Shown: positions 51,869 to 61,844, counted from the stretch's first letter. The stretch: 64,000 bases of DNA from Oligella sp050920755 (GCF_050920755.1 NZ_CP158480.1:1054001-1118000); one strand, 5' to 3'. The notes: a model not told the origin generated them from the letters alone. Made by a program: numbers and translations.

Positions 51869-52200
51869 ACTCTGTAAAATAATTTAAAGCTGAAAAATAA
51901 GTTTATCGCTGACCGTTAATATTAACGTTTAATTCTAGCATAAGGACTGAGAAGCTAAGCTACCATAGCGATAGCTTAAATAGATTTTTATTTTAAACGC
52001 TGACTAAAATCCATAGAAATTACTCATTAATTATTTTTAGTAAATAGTTTTTTTCTATTAATTAATCATTCAATGTGTTAAAATACATGTTAGTCTTTTC
52101 TGCCAATCAAATTTATTCATTCTCAAGCGCTTTTCTGTTGTCATAATCTTATTTGCATTATGATCGTACAGAGTGTCGATTGATAGTTTTGGGGGTATTC
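51869..52200. other. Divergent bamE-fur promoter region
   Basis: 332 bp, strongly AT-rich, without a gene. It should hold the two divergent promoters. I do not see a clear Fur box or RNA structure. Confidence 0.5.
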
Positions 52201-52623
52201 ATGAGTGAAACACAAGCTTTACAGAGCATGGGCTTAAAAGCGACCTATCCTCGCTTGAAGATTTTAGAAATTTTTCAACGTCCTGATGCCGGTCATTTAA
52301 GCGCGGAGGATGTATATCGCATTTTGATCAATGAAAATACCGAGATTGGTTTAGCCACCGTTTATCGTGTGCTTACTCAGTTCGAGGAGGCCGGTCTTTT
52401 AACCAAGCACCAGTTTGATAATGGTCGCGCGGTTTATGAAATTGACGATGGTAAGCATCACGACCACCTTGTTTGCTCAGTGTGCGGCACCGTCGTTGAA
52501 TTTGTGGATGAAACCATTGAGGAGCGTCAACACGCGATTGCCGATAAGTATGACTTTGCTTTAGAGAGTCACGCTTTAGTGCTTTACGGTATATGTAATA
52601 AATGCATTAAGAAAATCCGCTAG
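52201..52623 (+). CDS. fur: Ferric uptake regulator Fur
   Basis: 140 residues from ATG at 52201 (GGGGG upstream; the longer frame to 52153 is unsupported). A winged helix (ATYPRLKILEIFQRP, TEIGLATVYRVLTQFEEAG) and metal sites (HHDHLVCSVC and CNKC) are present. Global iron-dependent repressor. Confidence 0.96.
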   Translation: MSETQALQSMGLKATYPRLKILEIFQRPDAGHLSAEDVYRILINENTEIGLATVYRVLTQFEEAGLLTKHQFDNGRAVYEIDDGKHHDHLVCSVCGTVVEFVDETIEERQHAIADKYDFALESHALVLYGICNKCIKKIR

Positions 52624-52675
52624 CTGATTGTTTATTGACTCAATGCCGCCTAAGTGTTAAGTCTATTCAGCGCTG

Positions 52676-52744
52676 CATAGCCGCATAGTCGTATAGCCGC
52701 ATAGTCGTATAGCCGCATAGCCGTATAGTCGTATAGCCGTATAA
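52676..52744. repeat. Short tandem repeat, octamer TAGYCGYA
   Basis: About eight imperfect copies of an 8-bp unit alternating between TAGCCGCA and TAGTCGTA, between the fur stop and its terminator. It does not encode an obvious protein. Confidence 0.9.
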
Positions 52745-52750
52745 ACACGG

Positions 52751-52800
52751 CTCCTGAGATTGAATCAAAACCTCATTCACTCTCAGGGGCTTTCTTTTTT
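52751..52800 (+). terminator. Terminator of fur
   Basis: CCTGAGA-T-TGAAT pairs with ATTCA-C-TCTCAGG around a 9-nt loop, followed by a T-rich tail. Confidence 0.8.
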
Positions 52801-52878
52801 GATAGCAAAGCCAAGCTTCACCTCAGTGTTCCGCCTAAAGTCGGCCCATCGGGCCATCAATCAGCGCAGCAACACCTC

Positions 52879-54519
52879 TTAATGCTTCAGCATCTCTTCT
52901 GCATGTTTTAATGTGGTCTCTGAGATATTCAGCCCACCCAACATACGAGCTACTTCCTGTACTCTTTGCGGATCGTCCAGTGGACGGATGCTCGAACGGG
53001 TGGTGCCACCTTGCTCCTCTTTGCTGACTTCAAAATGGTGGTGCGCGCAGGCGGCCACTTGGGCGAGGTGAGTGACACAAAGCACCTGATGATCTTCGCC
53101 TAATTGTCTTAACAGGCGACCGACGATTTCCGCCACGCCGCCACCGATCCCGGTATCCACTTCGTCAAAAATCAAAGTCGGCACCTGACCGGCTTTATTG
53201 GCAATTACCGAGAGTGCTAAAGAGATCCGTGCCAACTCACCGCCGGAAGCGATTTTATTTAGCGCGCGCGGCGTAGTCCCGGCATGACCGGCCACATTAA
53301 ACTGAATCTGATCTAAACCGTGCACGGAAGGTGCCGCACGCTGAACTTCCACTTCAAAGCGACCGCCTTGCATGGCAAGCGTCTGCATCACCTCGGTGAC
53401 CTTTTGAGAAAGCGCTTGTGCGGCTTTGTTGCGAGCTGCGGATATCTCCTCAGCTAATTGCATATAGGCCTCTTTGTGTTGTGCAACCAATTCCTGTAAG
53501 GCATCGACATTGAGACCGAATTCCAAATTCGCTAAGCGACCTTCCAAATCGCTCAAGACAAGGTGTAATGATTCCGGTGGGCTATTAAACTTTTTGGAAG
53601 CATCAAAAAGCTGACGCATGCGTCGCTCAGTTTCTTCCAGACGCTGCGGATCCAATTCCACATCATCCAAAAAGCGATTTAAATCATGCGTAGCTTCAAC
53701 GCAGCTGATACGCGCTGCCTCTAAACTTTCAGCCACCGTCTCTAAACTCGGATCATGCTTGGATAATTGGTGAATCCTTTGGAGGCAGCGATTAAGCATC
53801 GTGATGATGCTCTGATCCTCACCGTCCAATTGCTCGACCACGGCACCGGCTCCCTCTAATAGGGCAGCGGCATTAGATAGACGATTAAAGTTTTGATCAA
53901 TCTGCTCCCATTCGCCCGCTTGCGGTTTAAGCGTGTTCAGCTCTTGGCATTGCCATTGTAAATGCTCTTGCTCTAATTTGCGTTGCTGCTCGTTTTTTAA
54001 AAAGTCATCCAGCTTCTGCTGATTATCCTGCCACAGATGCCAGCGCTGATTCAGCTCACGCAATTGACTGTCAAGCTGGGCATGTGCATCAAGTAACTGT
54101 CGCTGAGCCGAGCTTTTAAGCAAGCTTTGATGCTGATGCTGCCCGTGAATATCCACCAGCATCTCGCCCAATTCCTTAAGTTGGGACAGGGTGCAGGGAC
54201 TGTCATTAATAAAAGCGCGGCTTTTGGCTTGTTGAGTGATGGTGCGCCGTAAAATCAACTCCTCATCACTGAAACCATTGGCCTTAAGCCATTCGGAAAT
54301 GGCATGGTTAGGGTCAAAGACGGCACTGATTTCAGTGCGCTCACAGCCCTCACGAATCACGCCCACATCGGTGCGGCCGCCCAGCACCAGGCTCAGGGCA
54401 TCAATTAAAATTGATTTACCGGCTCCGGTCTCACCGGAAAAAACGGTAAAACCGCCCTCAAACTGGAGGTCGGTTTTTTCGACGATAACAAAATCACGAA
54501 TATGTAAGGAGCTTAGCAT
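52879..54519 (-). CDS. recN: DNA repair protein RecN
   Basis: 546 residues, an SMC-like ATPase for double-strand break repair. Walker A is FSGETGAGKSILIDAL near the N-terminus. A long coiled coil occupies the middle, and the signature ASGGELARISLAL and Walker B TLIFDEVDTGIGG lie near the C-terminus. It follows nadK by 14 bp, the usual arrangement. Confidence 0.96.
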   Translation of the reverse strand: MLSSLHIRDFVIVEKTDLQFEGGFTVFSGETGAGKSILIDALSLVLGGRTDVGVIREGCERTEISAVFDPNHAISEWLKANGFSDEELILRRTITQQAKSRAFINDSPCTLSQLKELGEMLVDIHGQHQHQSLLKSSAQRQLLDAHAQLDSQLRELNQRWHLWQDNQQKLDDFLKNEQQRKLEQEHLQWQCQELNTLKPQAGEWEQIDQNFNRLSNAAALLEGAGAVVEQLDGEDQSIITMLNRCLQRIHQLSKHDPSLETVAESLEAARISCVEATHDLNRFLDDVELDPQRLEETERRMRQLFDASKKFNSPPESLHLVLSDLEGRLANLEFGLNVDALQELVAQHKEAYMQLAEEISAARNKAAQALSQKVTEVMQTLAMQGGRFEVEVQRAAPSVHGLDQIQFNVAGHAGTTPRALNKIASGGELARISLALSVIANKAGQVPTLIFDEVDTGIGGGVAEIVGRLLRQLGEDHQVLCVTHLAQVAACAHHHFEVSKEEQGGTTRSSIRPLDDPQRVQEVARMLGGLNISETTLKHAEEMLKH

Positions 54520-54533
54520 AGGAAAATGTTAAG

Positions 54534-55418
54534 TTAGTTGGTGGGCATGACATTCCAATTCATCTTATTGCGTAGGGTGCCAAAGAAACTATAGCCGATA
54601 GGATGTAAAAATGTCATCTGATGCCGGGCTTTTTTAACCACCACCTTGTCGCCCACATGCAGGTTTATCCAAGTCTGCATATCAAAATGCACGCTGGCAC
54701 CGTAGCCGCCGCGACTGATATCCTGTAGGGTTAGGGTTAAGATGCCGTTATCAGGCACGACGATGGGACGTGCCGAAAGCGTTTGCGGCGCCACCGGCAC
54801 CAGTAAAAAGGCCTCCAGCGCCGGATGCATAATCGGACCATTGGCACTAAGCGAATATGCCGTGGAACCGGTCGGGGTAGATACAATCAAGCCGTCTGCG
54901 CGTTGCTTATACATCAACGAGTCGTTATACAGCACCTCGATTTCAATCATGCCTCCATAGCCGGAGCGATTTAAAACCACGTCGTTAATGGCAAGGTCAC
55001 TGGTCAACACCGCATCATCACGGATCACCTCACCACTCAGTAAAGAGCGACTTTCCTTGCTAAACTTACCGTCCAGAACGGCTTCAAGCGCTTCTGTGGC
55101 ATTTTCCATCGGAATATCGGTAATAAAGCCCAAACGACCATGGTTAATGCCGAGAATGGGGATATTGTACGGGGAGAGCTTACGACCGACACCAAGCACC
55201 GTGCCGTCACCGCCCATCACGACCGCTAAATCTACCTTGCCGCCCATCTCGACCGCTTCGATGCTGGGGTACTCCTTGACCCCGGTATGTATCGCCGTGT
55301 CTTTATCAAGTACCACGGATAGTCCGGCACTCTTGAGAATCTCCGCCATCCTGCGTAAAGGGGCGTCCATACCTGCGTCCTGATACCGACCAAATAAAGC
55401 CACCGTTGAAAAATGCAT
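54534..55418 (-). CDS. nadK: NAD kinase
   Basis: 294 residues from ATG at 55418 (frame open to a TTG at 55430). The catalytic VVMGGDGTVLGVGRKL and NHGRLGFITDI, and GSTAYSLSANGPIMHP, define the family. Makes NADP. Divergent from hrcA, in operon with recN. Confidence 0.94.
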   Translation of the reverse strand: MHFSTVALFGRYQDAGMDAPLRRMAEILKSAGLSVVLDKDTAIHTGVKEYPSIEAVEMGGKVDLAVVMGGDGTVLGVGRKLSPYNIPILGINHGRLGFITDIPMENATEALEAVLDGKFSKESRSLLSGEVIRDDAVLTSDLAINDVVLNRSGYGGMIEIEVLYNDSLMYKQRADGLIVSTPTGSTAYSLSANGPIMHPALEAFLLVPVAPQTLSARPIVVPDNGILTLTLQDISRGGYGASVHFDMQTWINLHVGDKVVVKKARHQMTFLHPIGYSFFGTLRNKMNWNVMPTN

Positions 55419-55531
55419 AAGAAGACCCAATTAGTAAATATATAATGAATTTTACATCATACCCAAAAGCTTTAATATAGTTGCCTTAGGGTCGAGTATC
55501 AAAGCAAAAATACCCAGATTCCTGATTGATC

Positions 55532-56662
55532 ATGTTAGATGAGCGCGCGCACGCTTTATTACAAGCGATTGTTGAACGATATATTCAAGAGGGCTCCCCG
55601 GTGGGCTCCAAATCCTTATCCTCCTTATTTTCTTTGTCGCCGGCGACCATTCGCAGTGTGATGGGTGAGCTGGAGAGTGTGGGCTTGATTCACAGTCCTC
55701 ATACCTCCGCCGGCCGAGTACCGACACCCAAGGGCTATCGTTTATTCGTGGATCATCTGCTTTCGTCCAATGCCGATAAGTTTAATCAGGATTTTAATTT
55801 AGAGCAGGACTTCAGTCAGGAGCTGTTAAAGGATCTTTTTTGTGAAATAAAAATGGATTCGGGCCGAGATGTAGGCAAAGAGCATTTTATGACACCCGGT
55901 GAAGCGACTGATTTGGCAGCCACTTTGGTCAAGGCTTTTGATGGGGTTGATCCGAAAACAGCTTTCAGTACGGCCGTGGATATGGTGTCTGAACTGACGA
56001 AATTTGCCGGTGTGGTGATGATCCCACAGCCTTCGCAGGTGGTAAAACACATTGATTTTATCCAGCTGTCTAAAACCCGCGTGTTATTGGTGATTGTGAC
56101 GCCGGAGGGTGATGTACAAAATCGCATTTTCTTTGTAGATAAGGAGTATAAAGGCGCCGAATTACAATATGCGGCCAACTACTTTAATCAGCACTTTTCA
56201 GGCAAATCCTTTTCCGAGGTCTTGACTGCGCTTAGCGGTGAGTTAAACCAATTACAAAGTGATATTTCCCGCTTAATGCAAGCGGCTTTTGAGGGCAATG
56301 TAGCCAATCAGGAAGAGTCCGAGACGGTGCATATTCGCGGCGAGCATCGGCTTTTAGGGGTGAGTGATTTAACCGCGGATATGGATAGATTGCGCCAGAT
56401 GTTTCAGTTATTTGAGGAAAAAACGGAGCTCTACCAATTACTGGATGTGTCGAGTCGTTCGCAGGGGGTGCAAATCTTTATCGGTGGTGACTCCAGACTG
56501 GTGCCGATGGGCGATATGTCAGTGATTGCTGCACCGTATCAGCTTAATGGTAAAATCATCGGGGCTTTGGGCGTCATCGGTCCGAGCCGTATGGCGTATC
56601 AACGGGTGATTACCATTGTTGATGTGACCGCGAAATTACTTTCTAAAGCGGTTAGTCGTTAG
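55532..56662 (+). CDS. hrcA: Heat-inducible transcription repressor HrcA
   Basis: 376 residues from ATG at 55532 (an in-frame TTG lies at 55526). The winged helix (GSPVGSKSLSSLFSLSPATI, IHSPHTSAGRVPTPKGYRLF) and the C-terminal GPSRMAYQRVITIVD are typical. HrcA usually binds CIRCE. I saw no CIRCE (TTAGCACTC...GAGTGCTAA) ahead of grpE or dnaK here, so its targets, such as groES, are probably elsewhere. Confidence 0.93.
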   Translation: MLDERAHALLQAIVERYIQEGSPVGSKSLSSLFSLSPATIRSVMGELESVGLIHSPHTSAGRVPTPKGYRLFVDHLLSSNADKFNQDFNLEQDFSQELLKDLFCEIKMDSGRDVGKEHFMTPGEATDLAATLVKAFDGVDPKTAFSTAVDMVSELTKFAGVVMIPQPSQVVKHIDFIQLSKTRVLLVIVTPEGDVQNRIFFVDKEYKGAELQYAANYFNQHFSGKSFSEVLTALSGELNQLQSDISRLMQAAFEGNVANQEESETVHIRGEHRLLGVSDLTADMDRLRQMFQLFEEKTELYQLLDVSSRSQGVQIFIGGDSRLVPMGDMSVIAAPYQLNGKIIGALGVIGPSRMAYQRVITIVDVTAKLLSKAVSR

Positions 56663-56720
56663 TGTTTATAGGAATTTTCAGATTAAAATAGTTTAAATCT
56701 GAAGTTTATTGAGATTTTTT

Positions 56721-57773
56721 ATGGATTCACAAGCATCAATCACTGCCCCTACAGCGACTTCTTCAGCTCCTGCTAAGTCTAAGCCTATCGGGGTTTTACT
56801 GGTTAATCTGGGTACGCCCAATGAGCCGACTCCGGCTGCGGTCAAAAGGTATCTGGATGAGTTTTTATCCGATCCTAAGGTGGTGGAATTGCCGCCGTTT
56901 TTATGGCGACCGCTTTTGAAGTTTGTGATTACGCCGCGCCGTTCTAAAGTGGTGGCTGAAAACTATCGCTTAATCTGGTTGCAAGAAGGCTCGCCGCTCT
57001 ATGTTTATACCAAAGCACAGGCAGAAAAGTTACAGGCACGATTATCAGCCGCCGAGAATAGTCGGCAGGCACCGGTGATTGTGGACTTTGCAATGCGCTA
57101 TGGTGAACCGCGTCTTGATGAAAGACTTGATTCACTGCGTGCCCGCGGTTGTGAAAGTATCCTAGTGGTGCCGATGTATCCACAATTTTCCGGCAGCACC
57201 ACGGGGACGATTTTGGATTACTTAGGTCGTTACAATGCCAAATTACGCGATCCGGTGAATTTTCGCAGCATCAAGCATTACACCGATCATCCGCTTTATA
57301 TTCATGCTTTGGCGCACAGCATTGAGACCTATTGGTCACAGCACGGTCAGCCCGAGCGTTTGTTATTAAGCTTTCACGGCTTACCGCAGGCTATGGTGGA
57401 TAAAGGCGATCCCTATTGGGCGCATTGTTATTTGACGGCTGAACTGCTGCGTGAAGTTTTGGCGGCGCAGGGGTTGCAAATTGATGTGAGCTTCCAGAGT
57501 CGCTTCGGTAAGGCCAAGTGGATTGGTCCCGGCACGGAAGAGACGATCCGAAAATACGCTAGGGACGGTATTAAAAAGATCCACGTCATTTGCCCCGGCT
57601 TCAGTGTGGATTGTCTTGAAACTTTAGAAGAAATTGCCCTGGGTTGCAAAGCCATTTTTGAACAAGAAGAAGGGGGCGAGGAACTGCGCTATATCCCTTG
57701 TCTGAATGCCGATGAATCCTGGATTGATGCGCTGCAGCATATGGTGGAAAATAATCTCAAAGGCTGGCGTTAA
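56721..57773 (+). CDS. hemH: Ferrochelatase
   Basis: 350 residues from ATG at 56721 (the frame extends to a TTG at 56709). Inserts iron into protoporphyrin IX. Motifs are VLLVNLGTPNEPTPAAVKRY, LLSFHGLPQAMVDKGDPY (catalytic His), QSRFGKAKWIGPGTEETI and CPGFSVDCLETLEEIA. Confidence 0.94.
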   Translation: MDSQASITAPTATSSAPAKSKPIGVLLVNLGTPNEPTPAAVKRYLDEFLSDPKVVELPPFLWRPLLKFVITPRRSKVVAENYRLIWLQEGSPLYVYTKAQAEKLQARLSAAENSRQAPVIVDFAMRYGEPRLDERLDSLRARGCESILVVPMYPQFSGSTTGTILDYLGRYNAKLRDPVNFRSIKHYTDHPLYIHALAHSIETYWSQHGQPERLLLSFHGLPQAMVDKGDPYWAHCYLTAELLREVLAAQGLQIDVSFQSRFGKAKWIGPGTEETIRKYARDGIKKIHVICPGFSVDCLETLEEIALGCKAIFEQEEGGEELRYIPCLNADESWIDALQHMVENNLKGWR

Positions 57774-57835
57774 AAGTCCTTAGCTGAGGCGCCGATTGAT
57801 ATTTCACAGAGCTTTAAATAAATATTTAAAAAAGG

Positions 57836-57865
57836 CTTGAAAAAGCGCTAAGCCGTACCATATAT
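57836..57865 (+). promoter_or_regulatory. Sigma-32 heat-shock promoter of grpE
   Basis: CTTGAAA (57836-57842), 15-nt spacer, CCATATAT (57858-57865), close to the sigma-32 consensus. About 95 bp upstream of grpE. Confidence 0.8.
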
Positions 57866-57959
57866 AAATTATCTTCAGTTATAAGGTCACGTTGAGCGTT
57901 ATCGCTTATCTACTCGTGACCTTAATTTTTATTATTTATATTATTTCAGGAATGCTTTT

Positions 57960-58556
57960 ATGACTGATAAGAACCAACAACAGCAGCAAGCTCAGGAAAC
58001 GGCTGAAAACCTCGTGAGCGAGGAGGAGCTTAGTCAAACTGAGCCGATCACGGAAGAGGAGTTGGCTGAGAGCCTAGGGGTTGAGGCCGAGGAATCTGTT
58101 GAGGATTTAGGTGCCATGGTGAGCGAGTTGCAGAGCGAAGTGGCTCGCTTGCATGATGAGCTTCTAAGAGCGCATGCCGAGGTTGAAAATATTCGTCGTC
58201 GCAGCGAGGAGGAAGTCTCTAAAGCACGTAAGTTCTCCTTAAAATCCTTTGCCGAGAGCTTGATTCCGGTGCGTGACAGTTTAGAAGCCGCATTGGCGCA
58301 TGAGCAGCAGTCCGTCGAGACGTATAAAGAGGGTACTGAAACCACGCTCCGTCAATTGACTCAAGCCTTTGAGCGTAACAACTTAAAAGAAGTGGCGCCT
58401 GCCGTGGGTGAGACCTTTGATCCTAATGTACATCAGGCCATCTCCTCCGTGAGTGATCCTAATCACGCCGCCAATACCATCGTACAGGTGCTACAAAAGG
58501 GCTATTGCCTGTCAGAGCGCGTGGTACGTCCGGCTCTGGTCGTGGTTGCGGTTTAA
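57960..58556 (+). CDS. grpE: Nucleotide exchange factor GrpE
   Basis: 198 residues. An acidic N-terminus, a long coiled coil (LQSEVARLHDELLRAHAEVE) and a C-terminal beta domain (EVAPAVGETFDPNVHQAIS, VLQKGYCLSERVVRPA) fit the family. Releases ADP from DnaK. Confidence 0.96.
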   Translation: MTDKNQQQQQAQETAENLVSEEELSQTEPITEEELAESLGVEAEESVEDLGAMVSELQSEVARLHDELLRAHAEVENIRRRSEEEVSKARKFSLKSFAESLIPVRDSLEAALAHEQQSVETYKEGTETTLRQLTQAFERNNLKEVAPAVGETFDPNVHQAISSVSDPNHAANTIVQVLQKGYCLSERVVRPALVVVAV

Positions 58557-58588
58557 TGAATTGCGGTTTAAAAATTTATAAAAAATCT

Positions 58589-58616
58589 CTTGAAATACAA
58601 ATTTCAAACCCTATAT
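58589..58616 (+). promoter_or_regulatory. Sigma-32 heat-shock promoter of dnaK
   Basis: CTTGAAA (58589-58595), 13-nt spacer, CCCTATAT (58609-58616). About 45 bp before dnaK, so dnaK has its own heat-shock start in addition to that of grpE. Confidence 0.85.
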
Positions 58617-58661
58617 TAGTTTAGGTCAGAAATTAAATTGTTTTCTTAAGGAAAATTACAT

Positions 58662-60587
58662 ATGTCTAAAATTATTGGTATTGACTTGGGTACTACCAAC
58701 AGCTGCGTCTCATTATTAGACGGTAAGCAAATTAAGATCATTGAAAATGCAGAGGGTGGTCGTACCATGCCGTCCGTTGTGGCCTACTTACAAGACGGTG
58801 AGATTTTAGTCGGCGCGCCGGCTAAGCGTCAGGCAGTAACTAACCCTAAAAATACACTTTATGCGATTAAGCGTTTAATCGGTCGTCGTTATGATGATGC
58901 CGAGGTACAAAAGGATATTCAGATTACCCCTTACCAAATCGTTAAAGCGGACAATGGCGACGCTTGGGTTGAGGTAAATGGTAAGAAAATGGCTCCTCCA
59001 CAGGTGTCTGCAGAGGTTCTTCGTAAGATGAAGGAAACTGCTGAGGCTTTCTTAGGTGAGCCGGTCACTGAAGCGGTAATTACCGTACCTGCATACTTTA
59101 ATGACAGTCAGCGTCAGGCTACCCAAGATGCCGGTCGTATTGCCGGTCTTGAGGTTAAGCGTATTATCAACGAGCCGACTGCGGCTGCCTTAGCTTTCGG
59201 TATGGACAAGGTTGACAGCGGCGATCGTAAGATTGCGGTGTTCGACTTGGGTGGTGGTACTTTTGACGTGTCAATCATTGAGATTGCCGACGTTGACGGT
59301 GATAAGCAGTTTGAAGTACTTTCTACTAACGGTGATACTTTCCTGGGTGGTGAGGACTTTGACCAACGCATTATCGAGTACATCATCGAGGAGTTCAAAA
59401 AAGAGCAGGGCGTTGATTTATCCAAAGACGTACTCGCTTTACAGCGTCTAAAAGAGGCTGCTGAAAAGGCTAAGATTGAGTTGTCTTCAACTTCTCAAAC
59501 CGATATCAACTTGCCTTACGTGACTGCCGATGCTTCAGGTCCTAAGCACTTGAATATCCGCTTAACTCGTGCCAAGTTAGAGGCTTTAGTTGAGGATTTA
59601 GTTGAGCGTACGCTTGAGCCTTGTCGTGTAGCGATTAAGGATGCCGGTATTAAGTTATCCGAAATCGACGACGTGATCCTGGTCGGTGGTATGACTCGTA
59701 TGCCGGCTGTTCAGGAAAAGGTTAAGGAGTTCTTCGGCAAGGACCCTCGTAAGGACGTGAACCCGGATGAAGCGGTAGCACAGGGTGCGGCACTTCAAGG
59801 TTCTGTATTATCAGGTGACCGTACCGACGTTCTACTATTAGACGTAACACCATTATCTTTAGGTATTGAGACCTTGGGCGGTGTGATGACTAAGATGATT
59901 GAGAAAAACACAACCATCCCGACTCGTCACCAGCAAACCTTCTCAACCGCCGACGATAATCAGCCTGCGGTAACGATTAAGGTTTACCAGGGTGAGCGTG
60001 AAATCGCTTCCGGTAATAAGCTTTTAGGTGAGTTTAACCTTGAGGGTATTCCACCTGCACCGCGCGGTTTGCCTCAAATTGAAGTAACCTTTGATATTGA
60101 CGCTAACGGTGTATTACACGTTTCAGCCAAGGATAAGGGTACCGGTAAAGAGAATCAGGTAACGATTAAAGCCAACTCCGGTTTATCCGATGAGGAAGTT
60201 GAGCGCATGATTAAAGACGCTGAGGCAAATGCCGAAGAGGATAAGCGTACCGCTGAATTAGTCGGTGCCCGTAACCAAGCGGATGTTTTAGTTCATAGCA
60301 CTCGTAAGTCTTTACAGGAGTACGGTGAGCAGCTTGACGCTCCTGAAAAAGAAGCCATTGAAAGCGCTATCAAGGACTTGGAAGATGCAATTAAGGGCGA
60401 CGATAAAGCCGCCATTGAAGCTAAGACCGAAGCTTTAGGTGTTGCTTCTCAGAAATTAGGCGAAAAGATGTACGCTGATATGCAAGCAAAAGCAGCCGCT
60501 GAACAAGGCGCTGCCGGTGCAGGCGCTCAGCCGCAGGACGACAATGTTGTCGACGCCGACTTTAAAGAAGTAAAGCGTGAAGACTAA
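58662..60587 (+). CDS. dnaK: Chaperone DnaK (Hsp70)
   Basis: 641 residues. The ATPase domain starts with IGIDLGTTNSCVSLL and contains IINEPTAAALAFGMD and VFDLGGGTFDVSIIEI. The linker DVLLLDVTPLSLGIETLGG is followed by the substrate domain and the C-terminal DNVVDADFKEVKRED tail. Between grpE and dnaJ. Confidence 0.98.
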   Translation: MSKIIGIDLGTTNSCVSLLDGKQIKIIENAEGGRTMPSVVAYLQDGEILVGAPAKRQAVTNPKNTLYAIKRLIGRRYDDAEVQKDIQITPYQIVKADNGDAWVEVNGKKMAPPQVSAEVLRKMKETAEAFLGEPVTEAVITVPAYFNDSQRQATQDAGRIAGLEVKRIINEPTAAALAFGMDKVDSGDRKIAVFDLGGGTFDVSIIEIADVDGDKQFEVLSTNGDTFLGGEDFDQRIIEYIIEEFKKEQGVDLSKDVLALQRLKEAAEKAKIELSSTSQTDINLPYVTADASGPKHLNIRLTRAKLEALVEDLVERTLEPCRVAIKDAGIKLSEIDDVILVGGMTRMPAVQEKVKEFFGKDPRKDVNPDEAVAQGAALQGSVLSGDRTDVLLLDVTPLSLGIETLGGVMTKMIEKNTTIPTRHQQTFSTADDNQPAVTIKVYQGEREIASGNKLLGEFNLEGIPPAPRGLPQIEVTFDIDANGVLHVSAKDKGTGKENQVTIKANSGLSDEEVERMIKDAEANAEEDKRTAELVGARNQADVLVHSTRKSLQEYGEQLDAPEKEAIESAIKDLEDAIKGDDKAAIEAKTEALGVASQKLGEKMYADMQAKAAAEQGAAGAGAQPQDDNVVDADFKEVKRED

Positions 60588-60603
60588 TTAGTCTTGGCTT
60601 AAG

Positions 60604-60650
60604 AAAATGCTCCCGGCACGGTTTTATCCTTGCGGGAGCATTTTATTTGT
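60604..60650 (+). terminator. Terminator after dnaK
   Basis: A 12-bp stem (AAAATGCTCCCG/CGGGAGCATTTT) with an A/T-rich tail. It lies between dnaK and dnaJ, so dnaJ expression may depend on read-through or its own promoter. Confidence 0.85.
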
Positions 60651-60674
60651 AAAAAGTACAAAGGTTAAATTCAA

Positions 60675-61796
60675 ATGGCAAAAGCTGATTATTATGAATC
60701 CTTAGGCCTCGGCAAAAACGCCACTGAAGACGAGATTAAAAAGGCCTTCCGTAAACTTGCCATGAAGTACCATCCTGACCGTACGCAGGGTGATAAGGCA
60801 GCGGAAGAAAAGTTTAAAACGATCAAAGAGGCTTATGATGTGCTGTCCGATCCGGAGAAAAAAGCCGCTTATGATCGTTTCGGCCATGCCGGCGTTGATC
60901 CTAACGCCATGGGCGGTGGTGCAGGTTTTGATGACTTAGGCGATATTTTCGGTGGTATCTTCGGCGATATTTTCGGTCAGGGTGGCGCCGGCCGTCAAAG
61001 TGGTCCGCGAGTTACTCGCGGGGCGGATTTACGCTACCGCATGGAGATAACGCTGGAGCAGGCTGCCGAGGGTTATAAAACCGAGATCCGTGTGCCGAGC
61101 TGGGAAATCTGTGAGACCTGTCACGGTAGCGGCGCCAAAGAGGGCACTGAGCCGACCACTTGTAGTATGTGTCACGGTAGCGGTACGGTGAATATGCGCC
61201 AAGGCATTTTCCATATGCAGCAGACTTGTCCTAACTGTCACGGTTCCGGCAGGGAAATTAAGGATCCTTGTAAGACATGTGACGGTGTCGGTCGCGTTCG
61301 TAAGCATAAAACCTTGGCCGTTGATATACCTGCCGGTATTGACAGCGGTATGCGCGTACGCTCTGCGGGCAATGGTGAACCGGGTGAAAACGGTGGCCCT
61401 CCGGGTGATTTATATATTGATGTGTATATTAAACCGCATGATATCTTTACGCGTGATGGTGATGATTTACACTGCGAAGTACCGATGTCGTTCGTTACCG
61501 CTGCATTGGGTGGCAAGCTGACCGTTCCTACGCTAAACGGCAAGGGCGAAATTACCATTCCCGAAGGCACGCAGACTTCCAAAGTTTTCCGTCTACGCGG
61601 CAAGGGTATTAAGGGCGTTCGTGCCGGCTATCCGGGTGATTTATACTGTCATGTGGTGGTTGAAACACCGGTGCGTCTCAGCGATGAGCAAAAAGACTTG
61701 CTGAAGAAATTTGCCGAGTCTGTGGACAAAGACGCAGAAAAGCATTCGCCTCAAAATAAATCTTGGGGCGACCGCTTAAGAAATTTTTTCAGTTAA
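60675..61796 (+). CDS. dnaJ: Chaperone DnaJ (Hsp40)
   Basis: 373 residues. The J domain has the HPD motif (KYHPDRT, residues 31-37), then a Gly/Phe-rich region, four zinc repeats (CETCHGSG, CSMCHGSG, CPNCHGSG, CKTCDGVG) and the C-terminal substrate domain. Confidence 0.97.
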   Translation: MAKADYYESLGLGKNATEDEIKKAFRKLAMKYHPDRTQGDKAAEEKFKTIKEAYDVLSDPEKKAAYDRFGHAGVDPNAMGGGAGFDDLGDIFGGIFGDIFGQGGAGRQSGPRVTRGADLRYRMEITLEQAAEGYKTEIRVPSWEICETCHGSGAKEGTEPTTCSMCHGSGTVNMRQGIFHMQQTCPNCHGSGREIKDPCKTCDGVGRVRKHKTLAVDIPAGIDSGMRVRSAGNGEPGENGGPPGDLYIDVYIKPHDIFTRDGDDLHCEVPMSFVTAALGGKLTVPTLNGKGEITIPEGTQTSKVFRLRGKGIKGVRAGYPGDLYCHVVVETPVRLSDEQKDLLKKFAESVDKDAEKHSPQNKSWGDRLRNFFS

Positions 61797-61805
61797 ATGT
61801 TCAAT

Positions 61806-61844
61806 AAAAGGCCTCTTTTGTATACTAAGCAAAAGAGGTCTTTT
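61806..61844 (+). terminator. Terminator after dnaJ
   Basis: AAAAGGCCTCTTTTG pairs with CAAAAGAGGTCTTTT (one G-T pair), with A- and T-runs on both sides. Confidence 0.88.

Noticed and set aside
52676..52744. CRISPR or REP array after fur
   Set aside because: A simple octamer tandem repeat without spacers.
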